Source of the DNA: Rhodococcus sp. (in: high G+C Gram-positive bacteria)
Lineage (GTDB): Bacteria; Actinomycetota; Actinomycetes; Mycobacteriales; Mycobacteriaceae
Assembly: GCF_023264675.1 (NCBI RefSeq)
Contig: NZ_JAHFVG010000011.1
Span: 87,053 to 151,052, forward strand
Direction of reading: 5' to 3'
Length of the DNA stretch: 64,000 bases
Made by a program: the position numbers and the translations under genes. This document shows, piece after piece, positions 29,447 through 38,992 of the stretch. The first letter of the stretch is position 1, and every line of letters starts with the position of its first letter. The notes under the pieces were generated by a model. The model saw nothing but the letters and a program-made list of their open reading frames with translations. It was not told the origin of the DNA and made no database searches.

Positions 29447-30228
29447 GCCGCGCTCGTCTCACCCACCCGCGCGATGCGCCCATACACATGAGCGCGGAAA
29501 TCGGCTGAGCCCGAGCGATTCTGCACCTCGGCGCCGGTGGTGATGCAGTTGTGCAGTATCGCTCTGAGCTCGTCGTATTCGCGACGCGGCACCGCGGGCC
29601 ACTCGTTGACCACCAGGCCTGCAAGTTCTTGACGCTTGTGCGCGCGACGCACACGGGTCTTACCGAGGTTGAGCGCGAAGCCCTCCTCGCGCACGATCTG
29701 CCGCACCGCCCACAGCAGCCGATCGGCATCTCCGGCGCCGGAGAACGCCAGGTCGTCGGCATAGCGTGTGTATCGCATCTTCATCGACGCCGCCAGACCG
29801 TTCAGCCGAATGTCGAGGCGCCGCGCAGCGAGGTTCGCCAGCGCCGGCGACGTCGGTGCACCCTGCGGCAGGTGCCGTGAACGCAGCGCGGACGCCTGCG
29901 CGGACGGCAGTCCGGTCAGCCCCGACGCCGGAGTGATCGTCGTACACAGGTAGGCAAGATTCCACGCGACCGTCCGCGGGTATCCGAGGGCACCGAAAAT
30001 CGCCACCACCCGGTCGATCCCGATGGAAGGAAAGAAGTCCTTCAGATCCACCGCGATCACGATGTCACGGCCTGAATGAGGGATCCCGAAGGTGCGAGGA
30101 CTGCGACCCTTGACGAACCCGTGCGCGGCGCCGTGCGCTGGAACTCGATCGAGGATGCGGCGCAATATCTTTCGCTGCATCTCACGCAGACGCGGTATCA
30201 CGATGGTCGTCTCGATCGTGGTGATCAC
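29395..30228 (-). pseudogene. Retron-like reverse transcriptase, 5'-truncated
   Basis: The 277 readable residues cover the RT palm: Asp 61 in AVDLKDFFPS, QGAPTSP (122-128), the catalytic YADD (156-159) and GFALNLGKTR; HGFVKGRS and GLVVNE also fit retron-type RTs. The retron NAxxH and VTG motifs appear altered (FGIPH and LAG). The fingers region that should precede RLREMQRKIL, usually about 100 residues or more, is missing: at about 30.2 kb the homology stops and the opposite strand becomes a CPBP protease gene. The GTG at 30228 is simply the first available start. No msr-msd RNA region is left upstream. Catalytic residues are intact, so low activity cannot be excluded, but I treat it as a remnant. 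Confidence 0.75.
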
Positions 30229-30691
30229 CGACTACAGCGGCCTCGCCGGCAAGGGTGCGGCGTTCGCGGTCTTGCTGCTTCTTGCGTGCCTACTCGTGGG
30301 GCTCACCGAAGAAACGATGTTCCGAGGTATCGGAGTCACGGTGTTCCGCAGCAGCGGGTTCACCGAGGGAAAGGTCGCGCTGTGGAGCACCGTGCTGTTC
30401 GGGCTCGCTCACGCGACCAACCTGATCTCGGAAGGCCCCACGGCGTTCGTCCAAGAGTTGACGACGATCGTCGCCGGCTACTTCCTCTACATCATCAGGC
30501 GCCGTACCGAAGGTCTGTTGGTGCCTGCGTTGATTCACGGGCTCTGGGATTTCTCGTTGACCTCGGGCAAGGTCACCTCTGACCGAACTTACCCGCTGTC
30601 GTTCTTCGCGATTCTGACGATGATCGTGCTGGCGATCGTTCTCGTCGTGAGGCGCCAGCACATCGAGCCCGCGAGGGCCGCGCGCTCCTGA
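30203..30691 (+). pseudogene. CPBP-family intramembrane protease, 5'-truncated
   Basis: About 162 residues remain. The CPBP (Abi/CAAX protease-like) motifs are present: EETMFRG (Glu 36/37, Arg 41), the FGLAHATN His and HGLWDF His near the end, with four hydrophobic segments. The usual two to four N-terminal membrane helices are missing: the homology begins around 30.2 kb and the frame continues upstream only as antisense to the RT gene. No ribosome-binding site is visible before ATG 30203. Loss of both 5' ends at one point suggests a single deletion. Confidence 0.65.
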
Positions 30692-30700
30692 ACACACGAC

Positions 30701-30736
30701 GCCGGCCGCAACCGAAGGAACTCGGTTGCGGCCGGC
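30701..30736. terminator. Strong hairpin terminator between convergent genes
   Basis: A perfect 15-bp GC-rich stem (GCCGGCCGCAACCGA at 30701-30715 with 30722-30736) around a 6-base loop lies 9 bp after the CPBP stop and 15 bp after the stop of the small minus-strand gene. It lacks a T-run, as is common for actinobacterial terminators. Confidence 0.75.
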
Positions 30737-30751
30737 AGTGTCAGCGCTGGA

Positions 30752-30847
30752 TCAGGAAACGGGAGTGGTTCCGCCGTCGGAGCTACCCGTGAACAGCTGC
30801 AGGAGCAGGAGGAGGAGGGACGGGCTGATTTCGCTGGACGAGAACAC
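30752..30847 (-). CDS. 31-residue hydrophobic small protein (candidate)
   Basis: The frame starts with GTG at 30847, 5 bases after AAGGAG, and stops at 30752. The peptide begins VFSSSEIS, has a Leu run (SLLLLLLQLFTG) long enough for a short membrane helix or amphipathic segment, and ends SSDGGTTPVS. It is followed immediately by the 30701-30736 hairpin. I rely on the ribosome-binding site, terminator and shape; short Leu-rich peptides of this style occur in rhodococci, but no function is known. Confidence 0.45.
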   Translation of the reverse strand: MFSSSEISPSLLLLLLQLFTGSSDGGTTPVS

Positions 30848-31422
30848 AGGAGCTCCTTCGGTTCGTGATCATGTAGGGCAACGGATTTCGGAATCGTTCG
30901 CTGCCACTGTCATTGGTATCAGAGCGGTAACGTTTCCGCGAGATCTGGAGCCATAAAAGACCGAAAGCAGTTATACGGCAACCGAACCGGAAACTTGTTT
31001 CGGTGGAAGTGACGGTCTGAAAGGGGCTCGAGCTTGGAGTAAACCGGCGTTTGCTCGGATGGTGGTCGTTCAGGTGATCTGTCCCATCGAGTCCATGGGA
31101 GCTTCGGTGCCGCAACATTCCCCCGATGCGGTGGTGTCGTCGTTGGTTCTAAGAAGAGCTGCGAACCTGTCCGGGAAGAGACCGGGTTCGGTGTCAGCTT
31201 CAGACAGTTGGCACCGTAGTTGGCTGCCAACACGTCGAGCCGAAAGCGCCGCCGGGGTGGTCCTCGACCACACGGATCACGAGCGTGGCAGCCCGGCGCA
31301 ACGCCCATGCTGCCTGTCGGATACGCATTCGATTCTCGATGAAACCGAAGTTCGAGCGGACACACCCAACTGGCGGATCGTCAACGTTGTCGATGGGAAT
31401 GCCGTACGGACGATCTGGGGTG
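30848..31422. other. Intergenic region without a recognisable gene
   Basis: About 575 bp. Open frames exist on both strands but none has a plausible start site, recognisable motif or coherent codon pattern. The part from 30900 to 31030 is more AT-rich and may hold the promoter of the small minus-strand gene. The rest could be decayed coding DNA at the edge of an accessory region. Confidence 0.5.
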
Positions 31423-32664
31423 TCATATCGCGGTGGCCCGGGGCGCGAATCGAGTGAGCTGGGAGACATGGCGGGGTTCGAGTTCTTCCAGAGTGCGTAC
31501 TCCCAACAGCCGCATCGTTCGAGTGATCTGTTCGGTGATGATGGTGATCATTCGGTGGACTCCTTGTTCGCCCCCAGCCATGAGTCCGTAGAGGTAGGCG
31601 CGTCCGAGGAGCGTGAATCGTGCGCCGAGTGCTACAGCGGCGACGATGTCGGCACCGGACATGATGCCGGTGTCGAGATGGATTTCGTATTCGCTTCCGA
31701 CCTCCTTCGCGACGGTTGGTAACAGATGGAAAGGGATCGGGGCGCGGTCGAGTTGTCTGCCGCCATGGTTGGACAGAACAATCCCATCGACTCCTACGTC
31801 CGCGACCTTGCGGGCGTCGTCGAGCGTTTGAATGCCCTTGACGACGATGTTGCCGGGCCATTGTTGCCGAATCCACGCTAGATCCGAGAAGTCGAGTGTT
31901 GGATCGAACATGGTGTCGAGCAGTTCGCCGACGGTCCCGGACCATGAGTCCAGGGAAGCGAAGGACAGAGGTTCGGTGGTGAGAAAGTTGAACCACCACC
32001 ACGGTCGGGGGAGGGCGTTGGCGACGGTGCCGAGCGTGAGACGGGGGGGTATGGAGAAGCCGTTGCGGCGATCTCGTAGCCGGGCGCCGGCGACGGGCAC
32101 GTCGACGGTGACGAGCAAGGTGTCGTATCCGGCGTGTGCGGCGCGTTCGACCAACGCCATCGATCGTTCGCGGTCTTTCCACATGTACAGCTGAAACCAA
32201 TTGCGGCCGTTTGGATTGGCGGCTTGGACGTCTTCGATGGAGGTGGTGCCCATGGTGGAGAGCGCGAACGGGATTTTGTGTGCTCCTGCTGCCCTCGCGC
32301 CGGCTATTTCGCCCGCGGAGTGCATCAGACGTGTGAAGCCGGTCGGGGCGATTCCGAAGGGGAATGCTACCGGCGCCCCGAGGACGTCCCACCCGGTCTC
32401 GACGGTCGAGACATCTGTGAGGATGCGGGGGAAGAATTCGATGTCTTCGAATGCTTGGCGGGCACGGTGCATAGAGATTTCCGCCTCGGCTGCTCCTTCG
32501 GTGTAGTCGAAGGGTGCTCTGGGTGTGCGGCGGCGGGCGATTCGCCGAAGGTCGTAGATGGTCTGGGCTTTGGTTAGCCGTGCTGTGGTCCGGTCGAAGC
32601 TTGGAGTGTCGAACTGAAGTAGCGGGGCTAAGTCGTGGACTCTGGGAATTCTGCGGCGGGTCAC
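31423..32664 (-). CDS. lldD: LldD2-like FMN-dependent L-lactate (2-hydroxyacid) dehydrogenase
   Basis: A 413-residue TIM-barrel flavoenzyme matching mycobacterial LldD2 in length and motifs: [13 protein letters not shown] near the start, [33 protein letters not shown] (FMN Lys), SNHGGRQLD (catalytic His and Arg) and [18 protein letters not shown] for the FMN phosphate. It oxidises L-lactate or another L-2-hydroxy acid to the 2-oxo acid. GTG 32664 lies 28 bp after the MFS gene, so it is the last gene of the minus-strand operon M24 hydrolase-MFS-lldD. Confidence 0.85.
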   Translation of the reverse strand: MTRRRIPRVHDLAPLLQFDTPSFDRTTARLTKAQTIYDLRRIARRRTPRAPFDYTEGAAEAEISMHRARQAFEDIEFFPRILTDVSTVETGWDVLGAPVAFPFGIAPTGFTRLMHSAGEIAGARAAGAHKIPFALSTMGTTSIEDVQAANPNGRNWFQLYMWKDRERSMALVERAAHAGYDTLLVTVDVPVAGARLRDRRNGFSIPPRLTLGTVANALPRPWWWFNFLTTEPLSFASLDSWSGTVGELLDTMFDPTLDFSDLAWIRQQWPGNIVVKGIQTLDDARKVADVGVDGIVLSNHGGRQLDRAPIPFHLLPTVAKEVGSEYEIHLDTGIMSGADIVAAVALGARFTLLGRAYLYGLMAGGEQGVHRMITIITEQITRTMRLLGVRTLEELEPRHVSQLTRFAPRATAI

Positions 32665-32692
32665 GGTGATTGCTTTCGTCGGGATTCGGGGG

Positions 32693-34039
32693 TCAGTGTG
32701 GGGTGTGCATGACTGGCGAGTCGGAGTCGCCGATACGTTGACGTGTGGTGGCGAGACGGTGGCGGAAGCGGACGAGAGCCAGAGCGCTCGATGCGATCAG
32801 ACAGGCGCCCATGATGACGAAGCCTGTTTCGTAATTGCCGGTGAGATCTCGTAGCCATCCGGTGAGGTAGCCGGCTGCGAAGCCGCCGAGGCTTCCCACG
32901 CTGTTGATTATGGCCAGTCCGCTCGCGGCTGCAGCGCCGACCACGAACCGCCCGGTCAGTCCCCAGAAGATGGGGATAGCGGCGTAGATTCCAATGGCCG
33001 CGACCGAGACCCCCGCCATCAGGACCGGTACCGATTCGGTAGAAAACGCGCAGATGATGATCCCTGCGCCAGCGACTGCAGCGGGAGCTGCGTAATGCCA
33101 TGCTTGTGGGTCGCGATTGCGGTTGCGTGCGCTCCAGAGCCAGGATGCGATTGCGCCGAGGCTGTAGGGGACGAAGATCACCAGCGCGCGTTGTACGTGG
33201 GTCAGGCTTCCTGTGGTCTCTTCCATCCCTGCGACGACGAGGGGCAGGAAGAAGCTGAGGGCGAACATCGGAAATACCAGTAATACGAACGTGATCGCCA
33301 GGGTGATGACGTTGCTGTCGCGGAATGCTCCGGTGAAGGAGTGCGAGCGCTCGGGCATGATCGTGTTGTCGGCGGCGACTGCATCTGTGAGTGCCCGGCG
33401 TTCGTCTGCGGTGAGCCATGTCGCGTCGGTCGGTCTCGAAGGAAGTACGAAAATGACGATGACCCCGAGCACGACTGCGGCGAAGCCTTCGACCAGGAAC
33501 ATGAATCGCCAGCTTGCGAGACCGAACACCCCGTCGCCGGCGACCATCAGCCATTCGGAGAGCGGCCCGCCGAGCGCGGATGCCAGCGGGACCGCGATGT
33601 AATAGATGCCCATCACAGCCGCGCGCACCCGAACCGGGAACCACAAGGTCAAATACAGCAGTACACCGGGTAGGAAGCCTGCCTCTGCGATGCCGAGGAA
33701 GATCCGTACCGCCGCGAAGCTGGTGGGGCCTACGACCGCGGCGTGCAGTGAGGCCATCATGCCCCAGGTGATGAGAATTCGAGCCAACCACAACCGTGCT
33801 CCGAGCCGGAGCATGAAGTAGTTACTGGGTATTTCCAGAATGATGTAGCCGACGAAGAACAGTGCGACACCGAGGCCGTAGGCGGTGGCAGACATGCCCA
33901 GGTCTGCGTTCATACGACTGGCAGCAAAGCCGATGTTGACGCGGTCGAGGTAGTTGACGAAGAGCAGTAGCGCCAGGAGCGGGACGAGTCGGCGTGTGGC
34001 CTTCTTCGTCGCGCCCTGAAGGACGAGTGACTGGTTCAC
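32693..34039 (-). CDS. ACS-family MFS transporter (organic anion)
   Basis: A 448-residue transporter with 12 hydrophobic segments. The N-terminal [20 protein letters not shown] and [14 protein letters not shown] are hallmark sequences of the anion:cation symporter family that imports sugar acids, tartrate, hydroxyphenylacetate and similar carboxylates. GTG 34039 start. Located between an M24 hydrolase and the LldD2-like enzyme, it likely imports the acid they metabolise. Confidence 0.85.
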   Translation of the reverse strand: MNQSLVLQGATKKATRRLVPLLALLLFVNYLDRVNIGFAASRMNADLGMSATAYGLGVALFFVGYIILEIPSNYFMLRLGARLWLARILITWGMMASLHAAVVGPTSFAAVRIFLGIAEAGFLPGVLLYLTLWFPVRVRAAVMGIYYIAVPLASALGGPLSEWLMVAGDGVFGLASWRFMFLVEGFAAVVLGVIVIFVLPSRPTDATWLTADERRALTDAVAADNTIMPERSHSFTGAFRDSNVITLAITFVLLVFPMFALSFFLPLVVAGMEETTGSLTHVQRALVIFVPYSLGAIASWLWSARNRNRDPQAWHYAAPAAVAGAGIIICAFSTESVPVLMAGVSVAAIGIYAAIPIFWGLTGRFVVGAAAASGLAIINSVGSLGGFAAGYLTGWLRDLTGNYETGFVIMGACLIASSALALVRFRHRLATTRQRIGDSDSPVMHTPH

Positions 34040-34130
34040 GGTAGTCGGGGTCTCCTGGGTCGGTGAACGGTTCGATTGCAGCGGCAGAACGGTTGCAGTA
34101 CATGAGTAGCGAAAGCGAAATGCATTGTCA

Positions 34131-35291
34131 TCATGCGGTTTCGATGAGTGTGCGGGTGCCCGGCTCGGTGATGAGGTTGGTGGCCGAGGTGGCGCCGACG
34201 TGAACGAAGTCCTCGAGGTGGAAGCCGGTAACCGGATCGACCCATCCGAGTTCGATCTCCAAGGTCATTCCCTCGACAAGGGGATCGTCGTAGTCGACGG
34301 TCAGGTGTGGTTCTTCGTGCAGCACTAGGCCGATTCCGTGTCCGACGATGCTCCAGCGGAATTCGAGTCCGAGGCGTTGGTAGGTGGTGCGCGCCAGTTC
34401 GACGAGATCGGACGCGATGACGCCGGGTGCGATGGCATCGACAACGACATCGTGCACTTCGCTCAATCGCGAGAAGGTGTCCCGTTGCGACGGGGAGGCA
34501 CGGCCGACCACGGCAGTGCGTGCGATGTCGGAGGAATACCCGTGCTCGCGAATTCCCCAGTCCGCGCGGACGAGGTCTCCTTCTTCGAACACTCTGTTCG
34601 TCGGCCAGGGGTGCCACTGTCCGCCGCGGCACCCGCCGCCGAGAATGGTGTGACTGAATTCTTCAGCACCGTGGTCGATGAGCGAGCTGGCAAGCCTGGA
34701 CGCGACATCCCTTTCCGTGTCGCCGGCCCGGATCGATCCGAGAATGCGATCCATGGTGTCGGCGGTGGTGCGGTTGAGGCGGGTCAAGGTCTCGACTTCG
34801 GCCGCTGTCTTCACCATGCGCATGGTGTTGATCAGAGGCCAGCAATCTTCGAATCGAAGACCGGGCAGAAGCTTCCCCAGTCCCGACGACAGTTTGACCG
34901 GTGCCGAGCGGAATTCCAGGCCGACGAGACCGTTGCGTACACCTCTGTCCTTCAGCGCTGCTGCAACTACTCGCAGCATGTCCGAGCCTTCGCCGTCGTA
35001 GCCGCGGATGTCGTCGATGTACGGCCGCGTCTCGTCCTGAGCCCAGGTGGTCGAACCCAGACCGTTCCAATTGTCGGCGCGTACTCGTGGCACGACGAAT
35101 ACCGGCTCGCCGGACGACGGCCATACGACGATATGAAGTCGCTCCCAGGTCAAACGCATGTCGGGGTGGTAGAAACCGGACATGTAATTGACGTTCTCGG
35201 GCCATGCCACGACCAGCGCGTCGAATCTGCTGTCGTGAATCAATCGTCGGATCCGGGCGACGTCGGCATACGCCGCGTCTAGATCGCTCAT
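34131..35291 (-). CDS. M24-family metallohydrolase (Xaa-Pro peptidase/creatinase fold)
   Basis: A 386-residue protein: N-terminal creatinase-like domain (to about 150) and C-terminal pita-bread domain with all five metal ligands visible: Asp in VRADWG, Asp in YSSDIAR, His in VGHGIGL, Glu in LEIELGW and Glu in HLEDF. Intact ligands argue for a metal-dependent hydrolase, such as an aminopeptidase or amidohydrolase of the DoeA type, rather than metal-free creatinase. ATG 35291 follows AAAGG. First gene of the minus-strand operon and divergent from a TetR gene across ATAC-N3-GTAT sites. Substrate unknown. Confidence 0.8.
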   Translation of the reverse strand: MSDLDAAYADVARIRRLIHDSRFDALVVAWPENVNYMSGFYHPDMRLTWERLHIVVWPSSGEPVFVVPRVRADNWNGLGSTTWAQDETRPYIDDIRGYDGEGSDMLRVVAAALKDRGVRNGLVGLEFRSAPVKLSSGLGKLLPGLRFEDCWPLINTMRMVKTAAEVETLTRLNRTTADTMDRILGSIRAGDTERDVASRLASSLIDHGAEEFSHTILGGGCRGGQWHPWPTNRVFEEGDLVRADWGIREHGYSSDIARTAVVGRASPSQRDTFSRLSEVHDVVVDAIAPGVIASDLVELARTTYQRLGLEFRWSIVGHGIGLVLHEEPHLTVDYDDPLVEGMTLEIELGWVDPVTGFHLEDFVHVGATSATNLITEPGTRTLIETA

Positions 35292-35303
35292 CAGTGGCCT
35301 TTC

Positions 35304-35333
35304 TACGATGTAGATGTGATAGATACGCTGTAT
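35304..35333. promoter_or_regulatory. Operator sites of the divergent M24/TetR promoter
   Basis: ATACGCTGTAT at 35323-35333 and the shorter TACGATGTA at 35304-35312 share the pattern (A)TAC-N3-GTA(T). They lie in the 66-bp region between the two divergent starts. The same 11-bp site is found again before the downstream MFS gene, so the adjacent TetR protein is the probable ligand. Confidence 0.65.
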
Positions 35334-35357
35334 ATTCGTGCAGTGTAAGCTTTGCAC

Positions 35358-36044
35358 ATGCGCAGCGGAAGCGAAACGGCAGAAACACGAACTTCACAAA
35401 AGGTGAATTCGCGCACCGCCCAGGTCGACGCTGCGCGCATTGTCGACGCTTCCGTCGAGATACTCACCGACAGGGGCTTGGATGCGCTGTCCATACGCTC
35501 GGTGGCCTCGCATTTGGGCCTGTCGCCCATGTCGATCTATCGCTATGTCGAATCGAAAAGCGACCTTCTCGATGCGGTGGTGCTACGCATCCTGGACCGG
35601 ATGGAGATTCCGCAGTCCTTCGCGGAGGGCTGGAGCGAGCGGATCGTGGTCACCATGACCGCGTGGCGCGACCTCCTGCTCGCCAACCCGAGCGTCATCC
35701 CGATTCTGGTAGACCGTCCCATCCCCGCCGGGTCGGAAGGCCTGGCGCGCATCGAGGAAAACATCCTTGCCAACCTCGAGGTCGCCGGGATCACCGGAGA
35801 TGCTGGGGTGCAGGCCTTCTGGCAGATCTTCACACTGACCTTCGGTCAAGTGGTCTTCGAGCTACCCCGTCGGCAGTTGCGAGAGGAAGACATGGACGAC
35901 TATGCCGCCTCCATGTCGAGCATCGCGCGAGAGCGGGGATTTGTCCGAGTTCGCGAACTGGCACCGAAGCTGGTGAGCATGAAAGGTCGCGGCACGTTCG
36001 AACAGGCCTTGTTCGCTCTGCTCCGCGGTCTTCAGTCGGACTAG
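35358..36044 (+). CDS. TetR family transcriptional regulator
   Basis: A 228-residue regulator. HTH at about residues 25-70 (IVDASVEILTDRGLDALSIRSVASHLGLSPMSIYRYV split as helix 1 to recognition helix). The C-terminal domain resembles TetR_C_1 (tetracycline-repressor-like) proteins. ATG 35358. It sits between the two transcription units of the cluster with its candidate operators on both sides, so it probably represses both. The effector would be a pathway compound. Confidence 0.85.
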   Translation: MRSGSETAETRTSQKVNSRTAQVDAARIVDASVEILTDRGLDALSIRSVASHLGLSPMSIYRYVESKSDLLDAVVLRILDRMEIPQSFAEGWSERIVVTMTAWRDLLLANPSVIPILVDRPIPAGSEGLARIEENILANLEVAGITGDAGVQAFWQIFTLTFGQVVFELPRRQLREEDMDDYAASMSSIARERGFVRVRELAPKLVSMKGRGTFEQALFALLRGLQSD

Positions 36045-36124
36045 AAGGCCCCGCGGCCGGCGACTTGTCAGGCCGTCTCATGTTCACTCCCGCCGGACCC
36101 TTCACATTCGACGGCCACTCTGAT

Positions 36125-36155
36125 ATACATCGTATCTCTTAACAATACGCTGTAT
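36125..36155. promoter_or_regulatory. Tandem ATAC-N3-GTAT operators before the MFS operon
   Basis: ATACATCGTAT (36125-36135) and ATACGCTGTAT (36145-36155) are two palindromic sites 20 bp apart, centre to centre about two helical turns. The second is identical to the site at 35323. They end 12 bp before the MFS start, where they would block transcription. Confidence 0.7.
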
Positions 36156-36167
36156 ATTGGAGTGGTC

Positions 36168-37532
36168 ATGAGTGCACCGTCTCGCCTTTCGTCGCCAATC
36201 GTCGACTCCGCCACCCGCAAAGCTGCGTGGCGAATCATCCCGTTGGTCATGCTGATGTACGTCATCAGCTACATCGACCGTGTCAACATCGGTTTCTCGG
36301 CCGCGAACATGAAAGCCGATCTCGGACTATCCTCTGCCGCATACGGTTTGGGTGCTGGCTTGTTCTTCGTCGGATATGTGTTTCTCGAAGTGCCCAGCAA
36401 CATCATCTTGCACAAGGTCGGTGCGCGAGTGTGGCTGGCCCGCATCATGGTGACTTGGGGAATCATCTCCGGCTCCATGGCGTTCGTGAACTCCGAAGCG
36501 ATGTTCTACCTCGTTCGGATCCTCCTCGGTGTCGCCGAAGCAGGGTTCGTTCCCGGAGTGATCTACCTGCTGTCGATCTGGTTTCCCAGCCACGTCCGAG
36601 CCCGGATGGTGGCGCTCTTCATCATCGCTGTCCCGTTGGCCGTAGTGATCGGCGCACCGCTATCAGCGTTGCTGATCGAACACGGACATGGGGTACTCGG
36701 GCTTGCCGGCTGGCGATTCATGCTGTTCGTCGAGGCCATTCCTGCTGTCGTGGTTGGAATCCTGGCGTTCTTCGCGCTACCCAGCTCGCCGACCAAAGCC
36801 CGGTGGCTCACCGACGACGAACGGCACCACCTAATCGCTCTACTCGACCGAGAAGCCGACGCAGCATCCCATCACGGCGCATCAAGTGCGCTTGCCGCAC
36901 TGAAGGACTGGCGAATCTACGCGGTATCAATGATCGGCTTCGGGGTCAACATGGGCGGATACGCGTTGTCGTTCTTTCTCCCACAGGTGATCACGCAGTT
37001 CTCCGCACAGTTCGGGCAGTCGTTCAGCCTGTTCGAAACAGCGATGCTCACCGCCATTCCGTACACCTGCGCCGTCATCGCGCTCTGGTTCGTCGGTAAG
37101 AGCTCCGACAAAAGACAAGAACGCCATTTTCACGCTGCAGTCCCGTTGATCATCGGCGCTATCGGATTCGCCTCCGCACTCTACCTTCCCAACACTGCCG
37201 CCGTAATGGTCGCAATCTCAATCGGTGCCGCGGGAAGCTACTGCGTCCTCCCCATCTTCTGGCAACTGCCTCCCCGATTCCTCACCGGAGCCGCCGCCGC
37301 CGCTGGTATGGGTGTTGCCGGAGGATTGGCGAACGTCGCCGGATTCGTCTCGCCGTACATGACCGGCGCCATCGAAACAGCCACGGGCAGCTACAAACCC
37401 GCGATGTGGATCGTCGCCGCCGTCATGATGATCAGCGCCGGCATCGCACTGGCGTTACGACACCGCCCTGAATTCTCGAACCCGACCACCCAGCCGACAA
37501 ACACCCATCGGAAAGACCAGGAGACACACTGA
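36168..37532 (+). CDS. ACS-family MFS transporter, second in cluster
   Basis: A 454-residue, 12-helix transporter with ISYIDRVNIGFSAANMKADLG and EVPSNIILHKVGARVW, the same family signatures as the MFS protein at 32.7-34.0 kb. The two are clearly related but not recent duplicates. ATG 36168 follows TTGGAG. The stop overlaps the next gene as TGATG. Probably imports the cluster substrate or a related acid. Confidence 0.85.
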   Translation: MSAPSRLSSPIVDSATRKAAWRIIPLVMLMYVISYIDRVNIGFSAANMKADLGLSSAAYGLGAGLFFVGYVFLEVPSNIILHKVGARVWLARIMVTWGIISGSMAFVNSEAMFYLVRILLGVAEAGFVPGVIYLLSIWFPSHVRARMVALFIIAVPLAVVIGAPLSALLIEHGHGVLGLAGWRFMLFVEAIPAVVVGILAFFALPSSPTKARWLTDDERHHLIALLDREADAASHHGASSALAALKDWRIYAVSMIGFGVNMGGYALSFFLPQVITQFSAQFGQSFSLFETAMLTAIPYTCAVIALWFVGKSSDKRQERHFHAAVPLIIGAIGFASALYLPNTAAVMVAISIGAAGSYCVLPIFWQLPPRFLTGAAAAAGMGVAGGLANVAGFVSPYMTGAIETATGSYKPAMWIVAAVMMISAGIALALRHRPEFSNPTTQPTNTHRKDQETH

Positions 37533-38524
37533 TGCCTGAAATCGTCGGACACTACATCGACCGCATCATGTCCACCGAGCTCCGCCCCATCGGGAACATG
37601 CCCCGCGGCGTCGCACACCTGCTCTACGACGCAGTACGTGCCAAAGCAGATGCTCCCCTCAGCACAACCATGGCCCGCGCACTGATCGACCGGCTCGGGC
37701 CAGGTGACCGCATCGTCATCGTCTGTGGTGCCGGGGGTGCACCGACCCTGCCCACCGGCGAAATCGACGGATTGCTCGGCGCGGTCGCCCTCGCTCGAGC
37801 CCTGACTCTCGGTGTCGGAGCCGACGTGCATCTGGCAGTCGAACCACGCTTCGTGGCACCGATCACCTCGATCGCCCGCGCAGGCGAGCTGAACGTGCGC
37901 ACAGACCCGCACGAAGAGTGGACGGGATCGATCGCGATCCACATCTCACCCGAAGACGATGCCGAAGGGATCACCTTCGCCGAACAATTGCTCGACAACC
38001 TCGAGCCTACAGCGGTACTGGCAATCGAGAAACTTTCGATCAACTACGAAGGAATCATTCACGGCGCCACCGGAATCCCATGGCATGACGTCCACTTCAA
38101 CGCAGCCCACCTGTTCGCTCTCGCCGCCGAACGCGGCGTCCTCACCTGCGGCATCGGCGACGCCGGCAACGAGATCGGATTCGGATCCATACCCGAGGTC
38201 GCCGCAATACAGCCCGAGGGCAAGGTCATGGGATCGTCGATCAGCGTCGACGTACTGCTCGCCGCCGCCATCTCCGACTGGGGCGGGTACGCCGTCACCG
38301 CAATGCTGGCATTCCTCCTCGAACGCCCCGACCTCGTTGCAGACGCCGACTACGTCGAGAACCTCCTACGCGCTGCCGTCGCATCAGGTGTCGTATGTGG
38401 TTGGTACGCGCGCCCCACACTCAGCGATGATGGCGTCCCCCTGGCCGCTCAGCGCGCCGCCGCCACTTTGATCGAAACTGCAGTCACACAAGCACTCACT
38501 CGAGCCCACTCACCCTCCCACTAA
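37532..38524 (+). CDS. DUF4392 protein, D-glutamate cyclase-like
   Basis: A 330-residue protein matching the DUF4392 domain found at the C-terminus of D-glutamate cyclase: GEIDGLLGAVALARAL, LAIEKLSIN, and GIGDAGNEIGFG as metal- or substrate-binding loop. In animals the enzyme converts D-glutamate to 5-oxo-D-proline; bacterial homologues are largely uncharacterised. Coupled to the transporter by TGATG and followed by RidA after 15 bp. In this context it may act on a D-glutamate-related compound; that assignment is inference. Confidence 0.75.
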   Translation: MPEIVGHYIDRIMSTELRPIGNMPRGVAHLLYDAVRAKADAPLSTTMARALIDRLGPGDRIVIVCGAGGAPTLPTGEIDGLLGAVALARALTLGVGADVHLAVEPRFVAPITSIARAGELNVRTDPHEEWTGSIAIHISPEDDAEGITFAEQLLDNLEPTAVLAIEKLSINYEGIIHGATGIPWHDVHFNAAHLFALAAERGVLTCGIGDAGNEIGFGSIPEVAAIQPEGKVMGSSISVDVLLAAAISDWGGYAVTAMLAFLLERPDLVADADYVENLLRAAVASGVVCGWYARPTLSDDGVPLAAQRAAATLIETAVTQALTRAHSPSH

Positions 38525-38539
38525 TTTCGAGAGGCCACC

Positions 38540-38947
38540 GTGCACACCGAATCGAACACCGTCCAGTCCATCAGCTCACCTGCCGCGCCGACCGCAATCG
38601 GACCCTACTCTCAGGCCACCACCGTCGGCGGGCTCGTCTTCGTTTCCGGCCAGCTTCCCATCGATGTCGCTACCGGACAGTTTCCCTCCGACGACATCGC
38701 CGACCAAACCGAGCAGGCAATCACCAACATCGCCGCTGTACTCACCGCAGTCGACCTCTCACTTCATGACGTCGTCAAAACAACGGTGCTCCTGGCGGAC
38801 CTAGCGGATTTCGAGCGAGTCAACGCCGTTTACAGCCGCCACTTCGACGGACCTGTCCTTCCCGCACGGGCGGCCTACCAAGTGTCCCGTCTACCGAAAG
38901 ACGCACGCATCGAAATCGAAGCCATTGCCGTGCGACCCACACAATGA
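38540..38947 (+). CDS. RidA family enamine/imine deaminase
   Basis: A 135-residue YjgF/YER057c/UK114 protein. GPYSQATTVGGLVFVSGQLP and the conserved Arg in PARAAYQVSRLP, followed by ARIEIEAIA, are the family signature; that Arg binds the carboxylate of 2-imino acids. RidA proteins release ammonia from reactive enamines/imines produced by PLP or flavin enzymes. GTG 38540 after GAGAGG. Its presence implies an amino-acid oxidation or elimination step in the pathway. Confidence 0.88.
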   Translation: MHTESNTVQSISSPAAPTAIGPYSQATTVGGLVFVSGQLPIDVATGQFPSDDIADQTEQAITNIAAVLTAVDLSLHDVVKTTVLLADLADFERVNAVYSRHFDGPVLPARAAYQVSRLPKDARIEIEAIAVRPTQ

Positions 38948-38992
38948 CTGCCCGCGCTGACTGTTCGAGGGACCAACTCAAAGACCGCTGAA

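Noticed and set aside
31059..31457. Open frames on both strands in the gap before the lldD gene
   Set aside because: No ribosome-binding site, no motif and competing overlapping frames; treated as non-coding or decayed.
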